The notes beneath the pieces are model-generated. The model had not been told where the DNA came from and searched no databases. It saw only the letters and a program-made list of their open reading frames with translations. Below, piece after piece: positions 1 to 8,837 of a stretch of DNA of 64,000 nucleotides. The position numbers and the translations under genes were made by a program. Numbering within the stretch: position 1 is the first letter of the stretch; every line of letters starts with the position of its first letter. Source of the stretch: Pseudoxanthomonas winnipegensis (GTDB lineage: Bacteria > Pseudomonadota > Gammaproteobacteria > Xanthomonadales > Xanthomonadaceae); contig NZ_SHMH01000006.1 in assembly GCF_004283755.1 (NCBI RefSeq), positions 248,001-312,000 on the forward strand, given 5' to 3'.

Positions 1-16
1 CAGCATTCGCGTTTCC

Positions 17-1237
17 TCAAGGGTTGAAGGCCGCACCGGCGGTACGGCGGTACTGGAAGCGTCCGGTGTAGGCCAGGGTGTGGTCCAGCCTGGTGCCGGT
101 GCGGTGGTCGCGGTTGCGGCTGTCGATCACGTCGAACATCACCCGCAGGTTGGGCTGGAAGTACCAGTTGGCGCCCAGCGCCACCGCCCGCATCGAGGCA
201 TCGATCGTGTCGGCCATGCCGTCGGGATGCTGCCGACCCCACATGCGGTCGTAGCGCAGCGCCAGTTCCAGCGCGCCGGTGCGGTGGCGCATGGCCTTGA
301 CGCGCGAGAAGCGCCCGGTCTTGCGGTCGTAGCCGCGCGACTCGCCGGTGACGAACCAGCTGACGAAGCCGTAGGCGGCCTGCACCTTCGCCTGTTGCGC
401 GCCGTCGTCCAGCACCGCGCCGCTGTATTCGCCCTGCCAGGACAGCGGGCCGTGGACCTCGGCGTATTCCAGCGACCACTTGTCCACGTCGGTGTCGCGG
501 CCGGCGTCGAAGCGCGCCAGGGTCAGGCGGCTGTTGTCGGCCAGGTCGTTGGCCGGGCGCGGCCGCAGCACCAACGCGGCGGCCCGGCGCGTGCCCGGAT
601 GGTCGTAGGCCTCGTGCGCCAGCGACAGGCCCAGGTGCCGCAGCGTGCTGCCCGCATCCAGCGGCAGCTAGGTGGCGCGCCCGCCGACCGCCGCGCCCTT
701 GGTCGCGCTGTTGTCGATGCTCTCCAGGCTGTAGGCGCTCGCCGCCCAGGTGCCATGCGGCAGGGTGGCCTGCCAGGACACCGCCTTGCGGTAGATCGGC
801 GCCAGCGTGCTGGGGCCCATGCCGCGCTCCAGGAACGCGCCGTAGTTGGAGCCGGTGCGATCGTCCAGGCTGAAGTACTGCTTGAACTGGCCCACCGTCA
901 GCGTGCCGGCGTCGAACGCTCTGGCGATGTACACATCGCGCGCGACGATGCCGGCGCTGCCCGGGGCATCCTGCAGGCCGGCCAGATCGACCTCGGCCTT
1001 GTAGATGAAGCCGTAGAAGCGCCCGGAGACATCCAGCCAGACCCGGCGGAACTGGGTGTCGTTGCGGTTGGGCACGCCGCGCTCGTCGTTGTCGAACACG
1101 GCGAAGTCCCAGTGCAGGCGGCCGCCCAGTTCGGCGGTGATCGGGCGCGTGTCCTCGTCCGCGGCCAAGGCCGGTGCGGCGACGCAGGCGCCCAGGACCG
1201 CGGCCAGCGCGGCGATGGTGTTGGTGGTGGTGGACAC
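17..1237 (-). pseudogene. Phosphate-selective porin (OprP/OprO-like), broken by an in-frame amber codon
   Basis: Outer-membrane anion porin by family resemblance. The first 189 codons give a signal peptide ending in PALAAD, then a porin N-terminus with FRRVWLDVSGRFYGFIYKAEVDLAG and VGQFKQYFSLDD-type strands typical of the Porin_O/P family. Reading stops at a TAG at 668-670, yet the same frame continues without another stop for about 217 more codons. That continuation contains normal porin strands (ALELALRYDR, ALGANWYFQPNLRVMFDVID) and ends at the usual C-terminal region. Joined, the gene is 406 codons, a normal family length. The start is a GTG at 1237 behind GGGAGG. It is transcribed away from the two-component operon at 1414. 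A single CAG-to-TAG or TAC/TAT-to-TAG change would explain it; a sequencing error cannot be excluded. Confidence 0.85.
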
Positions 1238-1413
1238 GGACCCTCCCAGGTTCGGATCGGACGCCGCGGATCGAGCCCGGGCGCCGAGGTTGCGAGGCAG
1301 GCTAGGGGCCGCAAGCTGTCATGGTCCTGTCGCTGCGGCGCAGCAAAGGTGGGATGGACGCGGCCGCGCGCAGATGGAGTCCTGCGGCGCCCCATGCCGT
1401 GCTGGCCGTGCCG

Positions 1414-2088
1414 ATGCGCCTGCTGCTGGTCGAAGACAACGAGGACCTGGCCGATGCCATCGTGCGACGCATGCGGCGCAGCGGCCACGCGGTGGACTGG
1501 CAGCGCGACGGCTTGGGCGCGGCCAGCGTGCTGCGCTACCAGGCCTTCGACCTGGTGGTGCTGGACATCGGCCTGCCGCGCATGGACGGCCTGACCGTGC
1601 TGGGCGAGCTGCGCGAGCGCGGCGACGCCACGCCGGTGCTGATGCTCACCGCGCGCGACGGCATCGAGGATCGCGTGCACGCGCTGGACGTGGGCGCCGA
1701 CGACTACCTGGCCAAGCCGTTCGACTTCCGCGAGTTCGAGGCGCGCTGCCGGGTGCTGCTGCGGCGCAGCCGCGGCCAGGCCACCGCCGCGGTGCAGGTG
1801 GGCACGCTGGTGTTCGACGCCGCCGCGCACACGGTGCACGTGGATGGCGTGGCGCTGGAGCTGCCCAACCGCGAGTTCCGCCTGCTGGAGATCCTGCTGG
1901 GCCGGCTGGAGCAGGTGGTGAGCAAGGACGAGATCGCCAAGGGCCTGTTCGGTTTCGACGACGAGGCCGGGCCCAACGCCATCGAGCTGTACATCGGCCG
2001 CCTGCGCCGCAAGCTGGGCGAACACGGCCCGCTGCGCATCACCACCGTGCGCGGCGTGGGCTACAAGGCAGAGGCCGCCGCGCCATGA
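1414..2088 (+). CDS. OmpR/TctD-family response regulator
   Basis: DNA-binding response regulator of 224 residues. The receiver domain covers residues 1-120, with the acidic pair E8/D9, phosphoacceptor D51 (VVLDIGLPRMDG), T79 and K101 (AKPFD). A winged-helix output domain follows, with the NREFRLLEILL and IELYIGRLRRKL patterns of OmpR-type regulators. The reading frame extends upstream to 1321, but the family start MRLLLVEDNE lies at 1414, so I use that ATG. The stop overlaps the start of the kinase gene (ATGA), which indicates translational coupling. The domain type and the kinase partner fit the TctD branch that controls carboxylate or anion uptake. The divergent porin is the likeliest local target; that is inference. 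Confidence 0.93.
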   Translation: MRLLLVEDNEDLADAIVRRMRRSGHAVDWQRDGLGAASVLRYQAFDLVVLDIGLPRMDGLTVLGELRERGDATPVLMLTARDGIEDRVHALDVGADDYLAKPFDFREFEARCRVLLRRSRGQATAAVQVGTLVFDAAAHTVHVDGVALELPNREFRLLEILLGRLEQVVSKDEIAKGLFGFDDEAGPNAIELYIGRLRRKLGEHGPLRITTVRGVGYKAEAAAP

Positions 2089-3461
2089 GCCGCGCCGCGC
2101 CTTCGCTGCGGCGCACGCTGCTGCTGTATCTGGGCGCGCTTTCGGCGCTGGCCATCGCCGTGCTGTTCTTCGCCGCACGCGCCTATGGCAACCGCGCCGC
2201 CAACCAGTCCTACGACCACCTGCTGGTGTCCTCGGCGCTGTCGATCCTGGACAGCGTCGCCCTGGCCGATGGCCAGTGGCAGGTGGATCTGCCGTACGCG
2301 GCGCTGGACATGCTGTCGATGGCGCCGGAGGACCGCGTCTTCTACCGCGTGCTCGACGGCAGCGGCCGCACCATCACCGGCTATGGCGACCTGCCGATGC
2401 CGCGCCGGCCGCCGCGCGACGGGCAGCCGGTGCTGTTCGACACGCGCTACAGCGGCGAGCCGGTGCGCGTGGCGGCGGTGGCGCGGCGCATCACCACGCC
2501 GGCCGCGCAGGCGCAGGTCCTGGTGGAGGTGGGGCACACCCGCCGCGCGCGCGAGGCGCTGGCCGGCGAGCTGGTGCTGCGCGCGCTGGCCGCGCTGGCG
2601 CTGCTCTCGCTGCTCAGTGCTGCGCTGGTCTGGCTGGGCGTGCAGCGCGCGCTGCGGCCGCTGGCGCGGCTGGAGGGCGACCTGTCGCGGCGCGAGCCCT
2701 CCGACCTGCGCCCGCTGCCCGAGGGCGCGCCGCAGGAGATGCAGCAGATGGTCGGTGCGCTCAACCGCTTCATGCAGCGCCTGCAGGCCAGCAACGAGAA
2801 CCTGCGCGCCTTCATGGCCGAGGCCGCGCACCAGATGCGCACGCCGCTGGCCGCGCTGCGCGCGCAGGCGCAGCTGGGCCTGGACGAGGACGATCCGGCC
2901 GACATGCGCCGCAGCCTGATCGCGGTAGAGCGCAATGCGACCCACATGAGCCGCCTGCTCAACCAGCTGCTCAGCGATGCCAGCGTGCTGCACCGCTCCA
3001 ACCTGCAGGACTTCACGCGCTGCGACCTGGCCGAGGCGCTGCGCCAGGCCTTGCACGACGCGCTGCCGGCGGTCGGCCCGCAGCCGGTCCTGGTGCTGGA
3101 GATGGACCCGGCGCCAGCGTACGTGCGCGGCGATGCGCTGCTGCTGCGTGAGGCCCTGAAGAACCTGATCGACAACGCGCTCAAGCACGGCGGCGCGCAA
3201 GGGCCGCTGGAGATCGCGCTGCGCGTGGAGCCGGCGCAGTGCGTGGTGACCATCGCCGATCGTGGGCCCGGAATCCCGGCGGCCGAGGCCAACACCGTGT
3301 TCGCACGCTTCGCCCGCGGCGCGCAGGCCGCCCGGGGCGGCGCCGGCCTGGGCCTGGCCATCGTCAAGCGCGTGGCCGACAGCCATGGCGCGCACATCGA
3401 CCTGTCCAACCGGCCCGAGGGCGGGCTGGTGGTGACGCTGCGCCTGCCGAGAATCGCCTGA
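2085..3461 (+). CDS. TctE-like sensor histidine kinase
   Basis: Inner-membrane sensor kinase of 458 residues, partner of the regulator just upstream, with a 4-base overlap. Membrane segments lie near residues 11-31 and 164-186. Between them is a periplasmic sensor of the type found in TctE/QseC-like kinases (SYDHLLVSSALSILDSV). A HAMP-like linker follows, then an H-box with phosphoacceptor H249 (AEAAHQMRTPL), an N-box (LKNLIDNALKHG) and G-boxes (DRGPGIP, GGAGLGLAIVKR). All catalytic motifs are present. Its stop TGA overlaps the ATG of the binding-protein gene (TGATG), so regulator, kinase and periplasmic protein are one coupled operon. Confidence 0.93.
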   Translation: MSRAAPSLRRTLLLYLGALSALAIAVLFFAARAYGNRAANQSYDHLLVSSALSILDSVALADGQWQVDLPYAALDMLSMAPEDRVFYRVLDGSGRTITGYGDLPMPRRPPRDGQPVLFDTRYSGEPVRVAAVARRITTPAAQAQVLVEVGHTRRAREALAGELVLRALAALALLSLLSAALVWLGVQRALRPLARLEGDLSRREPSDLRPLPEGAPQEMQQMVGALNRFMQRLQASNENLRAFMAEAAHQMRTPLAALRAQAQLGLDEDDPADMRRSLIAVERNATHMSRLLNQLLSDASVLHRSNLQDFTRCDLAEALRQALHDALPAVGPQPVLVLEMDPAPAYVRGDALLLREALKNLIDNALKHGGAQGPLEIALRVEPAQCVVTIADRGPGIPAAEANTVFARFARGAQAARGGAGLGLAIVKRVADSHGAHIDLSNRPEGGLVVTLRLPRIA

Positions 3462-4501
3462 TGCGCCCGATGCGTCTGTTCGCCGTGCTGCTGTTGCTGT
3501 GCGTGGTGCCCCTGGCCTGGGCGCAGTCGGACAAGGCACGCCGCTTCCCCGCGCCCTCCGGCAAGGCCGGGGCGCAGCTGCGCGTGCAGGGCTCGACCGA
3601 TCTGCCGGTGTTCGCCAGCGTCATCGCCGACTACCAGCGCCTGCATCCGGACGTCGAGGTGCTGTACGAGGAGGTGGTCTCCTGGGAGATGTACGCGCGC
3701 TACCTGCGCGCCCCGAACGACGCGCAAGGCCCGGACCTGATGATCAGCGCCAGCATGGACCTGCAGACCAAGCTGGCCAACGACGGCCATGCGCTGGCCT
3801 ATCGCTCGCCGCAGACCGAGGCGCTGCCCGACTGGGCGCAGTGGCGGCACGAGGTCTTCGCGGTCAGCACCGAGCCGGTGGCCATCGTCTACAACACACG
3901 CCTGCTCAAGCCGGACCAGGTGCCGCGCACGCGCCGCCAGCTGCTTGACCTGCTGCGCGATCCCGACGCGCCGCTGCGCGGCCGGGTGGGCACCTACGAC
4001 ATCGCGCGCAGCGGCGTGGGCTATCTGTTCGCGACCCAGGACGCGCAGCGCGGCAGCGTGTCCACCGCGCTGCTGGCCGCGCTGGGCCGCAACGCGGTGC
4101 AGCTGGAGGAGCGCACCGGCCCGCTGCTGGACCGGGTCTCGCGCGGCCAGCTGCTGCTGGCCTACAACGTGCTGGGCTCCTATGCGCAGGCGCGCATCGA
4201 CGCCGGCGCGCCGCTGGGTCTGGTGCAGCCGGAGGACTACACGCTGCTGGCGCTGCGCACCGCGGTGATCCCGCGCACGGCGCAGCACCCCGCGCAGGCG
4301 CAATCCTTCCTGGACTATCTGCTCTCGCCGCGCGGCCAGCGCGTGCTGACCGAGCAGGCGCGCCTGGGCTCGGTCCTGCCGGCCGGCGAGGCGCTGCGGC
4401 CGATCGCGCTGGGGCCCGGCCTGCTGGTGTACCTGGATACGCTCAAGCGCCGCCAGTTCCTGGAGAACTGGCGCGCGCTGGTCCAGCCGCAGGCGCCTTG
4501 A
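3461..4501 (+). CDS. Periplasmic substrate-binding protein coupled to the two-component system
   Basis: Secreted protein of 346 residues with a clear signal peptide (residues 1-21, ending LAWAQ). The mature part resembles periplasmic binding proteins of the iron/thiamine/spermidine type: LRVQGSTDLPVFASVIADYQ near the N-terminus, YEEV, and PVAIVYNTRLL. No permease or ATPase gene is adjacent. It overlaps the kinase gene, so the protein is more likely an accessory sensor that presents a ligand to the kinase than a transport component. This parallels binding-protein-dependent signalling in TctCDE-type systems. The ligand is unknown; with a phosphate-type porin next door, an anion is a reasonable guess. 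Confidence 0.85.
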   Translation: MRPMRLFAVLLLLCVVPLAWAQSDKARRFPAPSGKAGAQLRVQGSTDLPVFASVIADYQRLHPDVEVLYEEVVSWEMYARYLRAPNDAQGPDLMISASMDLQTKLANDGHALAYRSPQTEALPDWAQWRHEVFAVSTEPVAIVYNTRLLKPDQVPRTRRQLLDLLRDPDAPLRGRVGTYDIARSGVGYLFATQDAQRGSVSTALLAALGRNAVQLEERTGPLLDRVSRGQLLLAYNVLGSYAQARIDAGAPLGLVQPEDYTLLALRTAVIPRTAQHPAQAQSFLDYLLSPRGQRVLTEQARLGSVLPAGEALRPIALGPGLLVYLDTLKRRQFLENWRALVQPQAP

Positions 4502-4704
4502 GGCCGATCGCGCGCCGCAGCGGACGCGCGCGGGGCATGAACGGAACCGTTCCGGCTCCGGCAAGTACGACATCGTCCCGACATCTTCTGCCAGAAAATG
4601 GTCACCGATAGGCCTGGGCTCGCCAGCGGATTCGCGCCGCGCCGACCCACGCCTCGCCCGGCGGGAGGCCGCCGGCGAGGCCTGGCCGCCTAGGACCTTA
4701 GACC

Positions 4705-5511
4705 ATGCATGTGCGCTTGATTCCTCTCCTGCTGGCGGTGCCGGCCCTCGGCGCGCTGGCGGTCTTGCCCGCCAGAGCGCAGGACGCGACCGTCACCCAG
4801 CCGACCAGCGATAACGAACAGGTGATCGGCATGGCCGCCCAGCTCGAGTCGCGCTATCCGGGCGGCGGCGGCAGTCGCTTCGCGCCCATGCCGGTGTTCT
4901 CGCTGCAGCACGGCGTGCTGTTCGCCGATCAGGAGCACGGCGCCGGCCTGCAGTTCCAGCTCGGGCCGGTGTTCACCCTGTCGCAGTCGGTGGCCTACGA
5001 CTTCGGCCGCGTCGATCACGACAGCCGCTGGCGCTCCGGCAGCACGCGCCTGGCCGGCATGGGCCAGGTGCCCGACGCCTTCACCTCGCACACCATGCTG
5101 GAGGCGCAGTTCACGCCCTGGCTGTCGGTCAGCGCCGAGGCCGAGCGCACCTTGCGCCAGTCCGCGCCGCGCACCCAGTTCCACCTGGGCACCGAGCTGG
5201 GGCTGTTCCAGACCGCGCACGACGGCATGGCCGTGGACGTAGATGCCTGGTGGGGCGATGCGCATTACAACCAGGCCTGGTTCGGCGTGACGCCGGCCCA
5301 GGCCGCGCACTCGGACTTCGCGCCGTTCCAGGCCGATGCCGGGCTGTACGCTGGTTCGTTAGGCCTGGGTTGGGAACACAAGTTCGACACGCACTGGACC
5401 TCCACGACCCAGCTCACCTCCACGCGCTACGGGGGCCAGGTGCAGAGCAGCCCGCTGCTGGTGCGCCGCACCGAGCCCGGCGCGGTCTGGGCGATCACCT
5501 ATACCTACTGA
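4705..5511 (+). CDS. MipA/OmpV family outer-membrane protein
   Basis: Predicted outer-membrane beta-barrel of 268 residues. It has a signal peptide (residues 1-26, ending LPARAQ), alternating amphipathic strands such as GLQFQLGPVFTLSQSVAYDF and a terminal aromatic residue (AITYTY), as in MipA/OmpV scaffold or porin-like proteins. Members of the family link outer membrane and cell-wall enzymes or act as porins; the function here is not fixed by sequence. It stands alone, 200 bases after the binding-protein gene, and its stop nearly meets the convergent phosphoglycerol transferase gene. Confidence 0.82.
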   Translation: MHVRLIPLLLAVPALGALAVLPARAQDATVTQPTSDNEQVIGMAAQLESRYPGGGGSRFAPMPVFSLQHGVLFADQEHGAGLQFQLGPVFTLSQSVAYDFGRVDHDSRWRSGSTRLAGMGQVPDAFTSHTMLEAQFTPWLSVSAEAERTLRQSAPRTQFHLGTELGLFQTAHDGMAVDVDAWWGDAHYNQAWFGVTPAQAAHSDFAPFQADAGLYAGSLGLGWEHKFDTHWTSTTQLTSTRYGGQVQSSPLLVRRTEPGAVWAITYTY

Positions 5512-5517
5512 GTGCGG

Positions 5518-7611
5518 TTACGAGCGCTTGCTGCGCGTCGGCGCCGGCACCAGGGCCACATCGTGGTCCACGCCGATGTCGTCGGGCGAACCCAGCCAGG
5601 CGCGGATCTGCATGTCGTCCACTTCGCGGTCCAGGTCCAGGCTCATCTCGATGCGGCCGGAAGGATCGGGCAGCGCCCAGTGCTGGGCCAGCACTTTGCC
5701 CTGCGCATCCATGGCCTCGATCCAGAACGCGTGGCTGGGCCGGTGCGAGGTGGTCAGCGTGACCTGGTAGTGGCCGGGCGCGGTCTGGCGCAGCGCCGAG
5801 CCGACCATCACCGGCTGGCGCGGCTCCAGCCGCGCGCCGGCCATGCGCTGCAGCGGCGCGTCCACGCGCACGCCGTGCGCCAGCTCGCCGCTGCGGTACA
5901 GCCGCGCATCGCGGGCGTTGTTGATCAGCAGCGCGCACCAGCCGCTGTCGGGTGAGTCGTTGTCGAAGGCGGTGCAGCGGTCGACATAGGCCAGGGTGTT
6001 TTCCGGGCTGGCCTTGCGGAAGCGGCGCGGCGTGTCTTCCAGGGTGATGTTCTTCAGGTTCCAGCTGCTGTCGTAATCCAGCAGCACGGGCGGGCGCAGC
6101 TCCTGCACGCCGACGACCAGGCGATCGTCGTCCACACGCAGCGTGCGCGTCTGCCGCCCGGTCCACAGCTGGTTGGCGTAGGCCAGATAGCGGCGATAGT
6201 CGCGGCCGTCGGCCTGCGCGAAGGCGGCGCTGGCGCTGGGCTTGGCGTGCGGGTCGAGCAGCGAGCGGCCGAAGCCGATCGCGCCCAGCGCCGGATCCAG
6301 CAGCGACAGCAGCGTGGCACCGGAATCCAGCGTGCTGCCGCCGCGCGTATCCACCTGCTTGGGCGCGATGCCCGGGCCCAGCATCAGCAGCAGGTTCTCG
6401 CGGTGCAGCGTGCGCAGCGTGTCGGCCAGCTCGTTGGGCAGGGCCAGGTGATCGGAGGCGACCACCACCACCGTATTGTCGGCCCAGCGGCTGCTGCGGA
6501 TCCTGGCGACCAGCTCGCCGATCAATCGGTCCGAACAGGCGATCGCCTCGCGCATGCTCACCGCGTCCTGGCCCTGGCGCTGACACGCCACCGGCAGGTG
6601 CCCGGCCGGATGGTGGGTGTCCATGGTCAGCGTGGTCAGCATGAAGGGCCGGCCCGCGCGCGACAGCGCCTGGAACCTGTCCCACACCTGATCCAGCAGC
6701 ACGTCGTCGTGCACGCCCCAGGCCGAGAAGTGGCGGCGATCGATGCCCTGGCGCTCGAACCAGGCCAGATCGCGCACATCGTCGTAGCCATGGCTGGCCA
6801 GGAAGCTGCCCTTGCCGGCGAACGCGCCATCGGCGCCGCCGATGAAATCGTTGCGATAGCCCTGCGTGCGCAGATAGTCGCCCAGGCACTGCGCCTCGGG
6901 CAGGAAGCTGTGCATGCGGCCGAAGCTGTTCTCATCGCCCGGCGCGGCGGTCAGCGGCACGCCGCACTGCGAGGACACCATGCCGGCGATGGTCCAGCCG
7001 CCGCCGTCGGCCGAGGTCACGTTGCGGAAGTCCAGCCCTTCGCTGGCCAGCTGCTGCAGGTGCGGCGTGATCCCTCCGAAGGCCTTCCGATCGAAGTAGG
7101 TGCGCTCCAGGCTCTCGCCATAGATCCACACGATGTTCTTGCGCGTAGGCAGCGGTGCGCGCGGGACGCGGTACTCGCCGGCCACCACGCTGCCATCGAC
7201 CGGCTGACCGAGGCGATACAGGCGCATGCCATCGCGCGGCAGCGGACTGGCGGTGACGGCGATCGCGGCAGCGGCGAGGAAGGCAGCGGACGTGGCGCGC
7301 GCCTGGTCATGCAGGCGCCAGCGCCGCACGCGCGCCAGACCCAGCGGCAGCAGCGAGGCCAGCAGCAACGCGACATAGGCGGCGATGTCGCCCGCGAAAT
7401 CCGAGACGCCCGCGCCTTCCATCCCGGCCCTGAGGTGATACAGCGTGGCCGCGTTGAGGCCATCGCCGCTGAGCCGGTCGATGAACCACCACGTGCTCAG
7501 CAGCACGCCCAGGAGCGAGAGCACGCACGCCTTCCACACTCGCCCGCGGCCGGACATCAACAACAGACAGGCCATCGCTAGCAGGGCAAGGGTCAGGACG
7601 AACGAGGTCAT
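5518..7611 (-). CDS. opgB: OpgB-like phosphoglycerol transferase (sulfatase/alkaline-phosphatase fold)
   Basis: Membrane-anchored enzyme of 697 residues with several N-terminal hydrophobic segments followed by a periplasmic sulfatase-type domain. The motif VWIYGESLERTYFD and the later VVVASDHLAL are the metal- and nucleophile-bearing signatures of the OpgB/LTA-synthase group. OpgB moves phosphoglycerol from phosphatidylglycerol to osmoregulated periplasmic glucans. I place the start at the ATG 7611 (MTSFVLTLALL, after GGAAAG); an in-frame start at 7656 would add 15 polar residues. It is somewhat shorter than the E. coli protein. Another LTA-synthase-like transferase remains possible. No glucan synthase gene is nearby. 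Confidence 0.75.
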   Translation of the reverse strand: MTSFVLTLALLAMACLLLMSGRGRVWKACVLSLLGVLLSTWWFIDRLSGDGLNAATLYHLRAGMEGAGVSDFAGDIAAYVALLLASLLPLGLARVRRWRLHDQARATSAAFLAAAAIAVTASPLPRDGMRLYRLGQPVDGSVVAGEYRVPRAPLPTRKNIVWIYGESLERTYFDRKAFGGITPHLQQLASEGLDFRNVTSADGGGWTIAGMVSSQCGVPLTAAPGDENSFGRMHSFLPEAQCLGDYLRTQGYRNDFIGGADGAFAGKGSFLASHGYDDVRDLAWFERQGIDRRHFSAWGVHDDVLLDQVWDRFQALSRAGRPFMLTTLTMDTHHPAGHLPVACQRQGQDAVSMREAIACSDRLIGELVARIRSSRWADNTVVVVASDHLALPNELADTLRTLHRENLLLMLGPGIAPKQVDTRGGSTLDSGATLLSLLDPALGAIGFGRSLLDPHAKPSASAAFAQADGRDYRRYLAYANQLWTGRQTRTLRVDDDRLVVGVQELRPPVLLDYDSSWNLKNITLEDTPRRFRKASPENTLAYVDRCTAFDNDSPDSGWCALLINNARDARLYRSGELAHGVRVDAPLQRMAGARLEPRQPVMVGSALRQTAPGHYQVTLTTSHRPSHAFWIEAMDAQGKVLAQHWALPDPSGRIEMSLDLDREVDDMQIRAWLGSPDDIGVDHDVALVPAPTRSKRS

Positions 7612-7959
7612 GCGTTGGGTGTCTTTCCGTACAAGCGACATCCCGAGACTAGCCACGAATTTCTAGGGTCGACAAGCGATGCATGAACGTTGCATGACAA
7701 GCGCAGTCCATCGCGACGATCACGCTGGCGACGCTTCATGGATTCTTTACATCGGCTTCAACGACGCGAAGCGTTACTGCAGCAAGTGCGAGCAACTTCG
7801 GCGTGGCGAAAATTTGTCCACGGGATGCCTGCGCATGTCCGGCGCGTTTTACGAATCCACAACAAGCCGCACTCGTGGGTCCGGCCACATGGCGAATCCG
7901 ACATCTGCGCGCGACGCCGGCCTGAGCGCCGCCCGCCCGCGGTGTCCTAGACTGTGCGG
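7612..7959. other. Intergenic region between two divergent genes
   Basis: About 350 bases between the OpgB-like gene and the NarL-type regulator. Short overlapping frames on both strands give low-complexity, Arg-rich products and no family resemblance, so I call no gene. The region should hold the promoters of both flanking genes. A direct repeat of TGCATGA lies near 7680-7697. Confidence 0.6.
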
Positions 7960-8616
7960 ATGACGCCACCGACCCTGCTCGTCGCCGACGACCATCCGCT
8001 GTTCCGCGCCGCGGTCCTGCACGCGCTGGCTTCGCGCTTCCCGGGCGTGTCCACCGTCGAGGCCTCCAGCGTCTCCACCCTGGGCGTGGCCCTGGAGCAG
8101 CATCCGGACGTGGCCCTGGTGCTGCTGGACCTGGCCATGCCCGGCGCGCGCGGCCTGTCGGCGCTGGCGCTGCTGCGCGGCGAGCGCCCCGAGCTGCCGG
8201 TGGTGGTGATCTCCTCCAACGACGATCCGCGCGTGATCCGCCGCGCCCAGCAGTTCGGCGCGGCCGGCTTCATCCCCAAGTCCTCGCAGGTGGAAACCAT
8301 CGGCGAGGCGGTGGCCACGGTGCTCGAGGGCGGCACCTGGTTCCCGCCGCTGACCGCCGCGCGCTCGGAGGCCGACGCCCAGCTGGCCGCGCGCCTGGCG
8401 CAGCTGACGCCGCAGCAGTTCCGCGTGCTGATGCTGGTGGCCGAGGGCCTGCTCAACAAGCAGATCGCCGCCGCGCTGGGGCTGGCCGAGAACACGGTCA
8501 AGATCCACGTCGGCGCCGTGCTGTCCAAGCTCGGCTGCCGCTCGCGCACCCAGGCCGCCGTCATGGCGCGCTCCCTCGAGCTGGACGACGTCCCCAGCCC
8601 CGACGACGCCTTGTAG
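7960..8616 (+). CDS. NarL/FixJ-family response regulator
   Basis: Response regulator of 218 residues. The receiver has DDH at 10-12, phosphoacceptor D57 (VLLDLAMPG) and K107 (FIPKSS). The C-terminal LuxR-type helix-turn-helix occupies about residues 147-205 (LTPQQFRVLMLVAEGLLNKQIA, AENTVKIHV). The start is the ATG at 7960 (MTPPTLLVADDHP); a GTG two codons earlier is the alternative. It is convergent with the large hybrid kinase at 8838-11516. That pairing of a NarL-type regulator with a PAS-containing hybrid kinase is common in proteobacteria, so the two may form a phosphorelay. Confidence 0.92.
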   Translation: MTPPTLLVADDHPLFRAAVLHALASRFPGVSTVEASSVSTLGVALEQHPDVALVLLDLAMPGARGLSALALLRGERPELPVVVISSNDDPRVIRRAQQFGAAGFIPKSSQVETIGEAVATVLEGGTWFPPLTAARSEADAQLAARLAQLTPQQFRVLMLVAEGLLNKQIAAALGLAENTVKIHVGAVLSKLGCRSRTQAAVMARSLELDDVPSPDDAL

Positions 8617-8664
8617 GGCCTTGGTGGGGGCAACTGTGTCCTCAAATCTCGCAGCATCCTGCCT

Positions 8665-8738
8665 GTAGAGCGGAGCTTGCTCCGCTGGGGCCTTCCCTAC
8701 GAACCGAACGAAGCGCAGCGGAGCAAGCTCCGCTCTAC
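8665..8738. repeat. GTAG-type palindromic repeat (REP-like), copy 1
   Basis: A 74-base inverted-repeat element. The left arm is GTAGAGCGGAGCTTGCTCCG and the right arm is its reverse complement ending in CTAC, around a 30-base spacer. Each arm can also fold by itself. The same element recurs at 53382-53455 and 60786-60858. It matches the description of GTAG-headed REPs in Stenotrophomonas (SMAG elements), which are mobilised by REP-associated tyrosine transposases; none is in this window. It sits between two convergent genes. Confidence 0.85.
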
Positions 8739-8837
8739 AGAGGGTGCCGCCCTTGTGGCCTTTTCGGCCAATGGCAGCGATGAGGCTTTACCGGGAAAGC
8801 TTGATCATCCCCGGCGACAAGACCAGCTCCCCCAGCC

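Noticed and set aside
80..1594. A 504-codon open frame on the plus strand opposite the porin gene
   Set aside because: It is Ala/Arg/Val-rich, has no family resemblance and is the usual antisense shadow in high-GC DNA. The minus-strand porin is clearly coding.
7679..7969. Short frames on both strands between the OpgB-like gene and the NarL-type regulator
   Set aside because: Overlapping, Arg- and Ser-rich, with no ribosome-binding site or family match.
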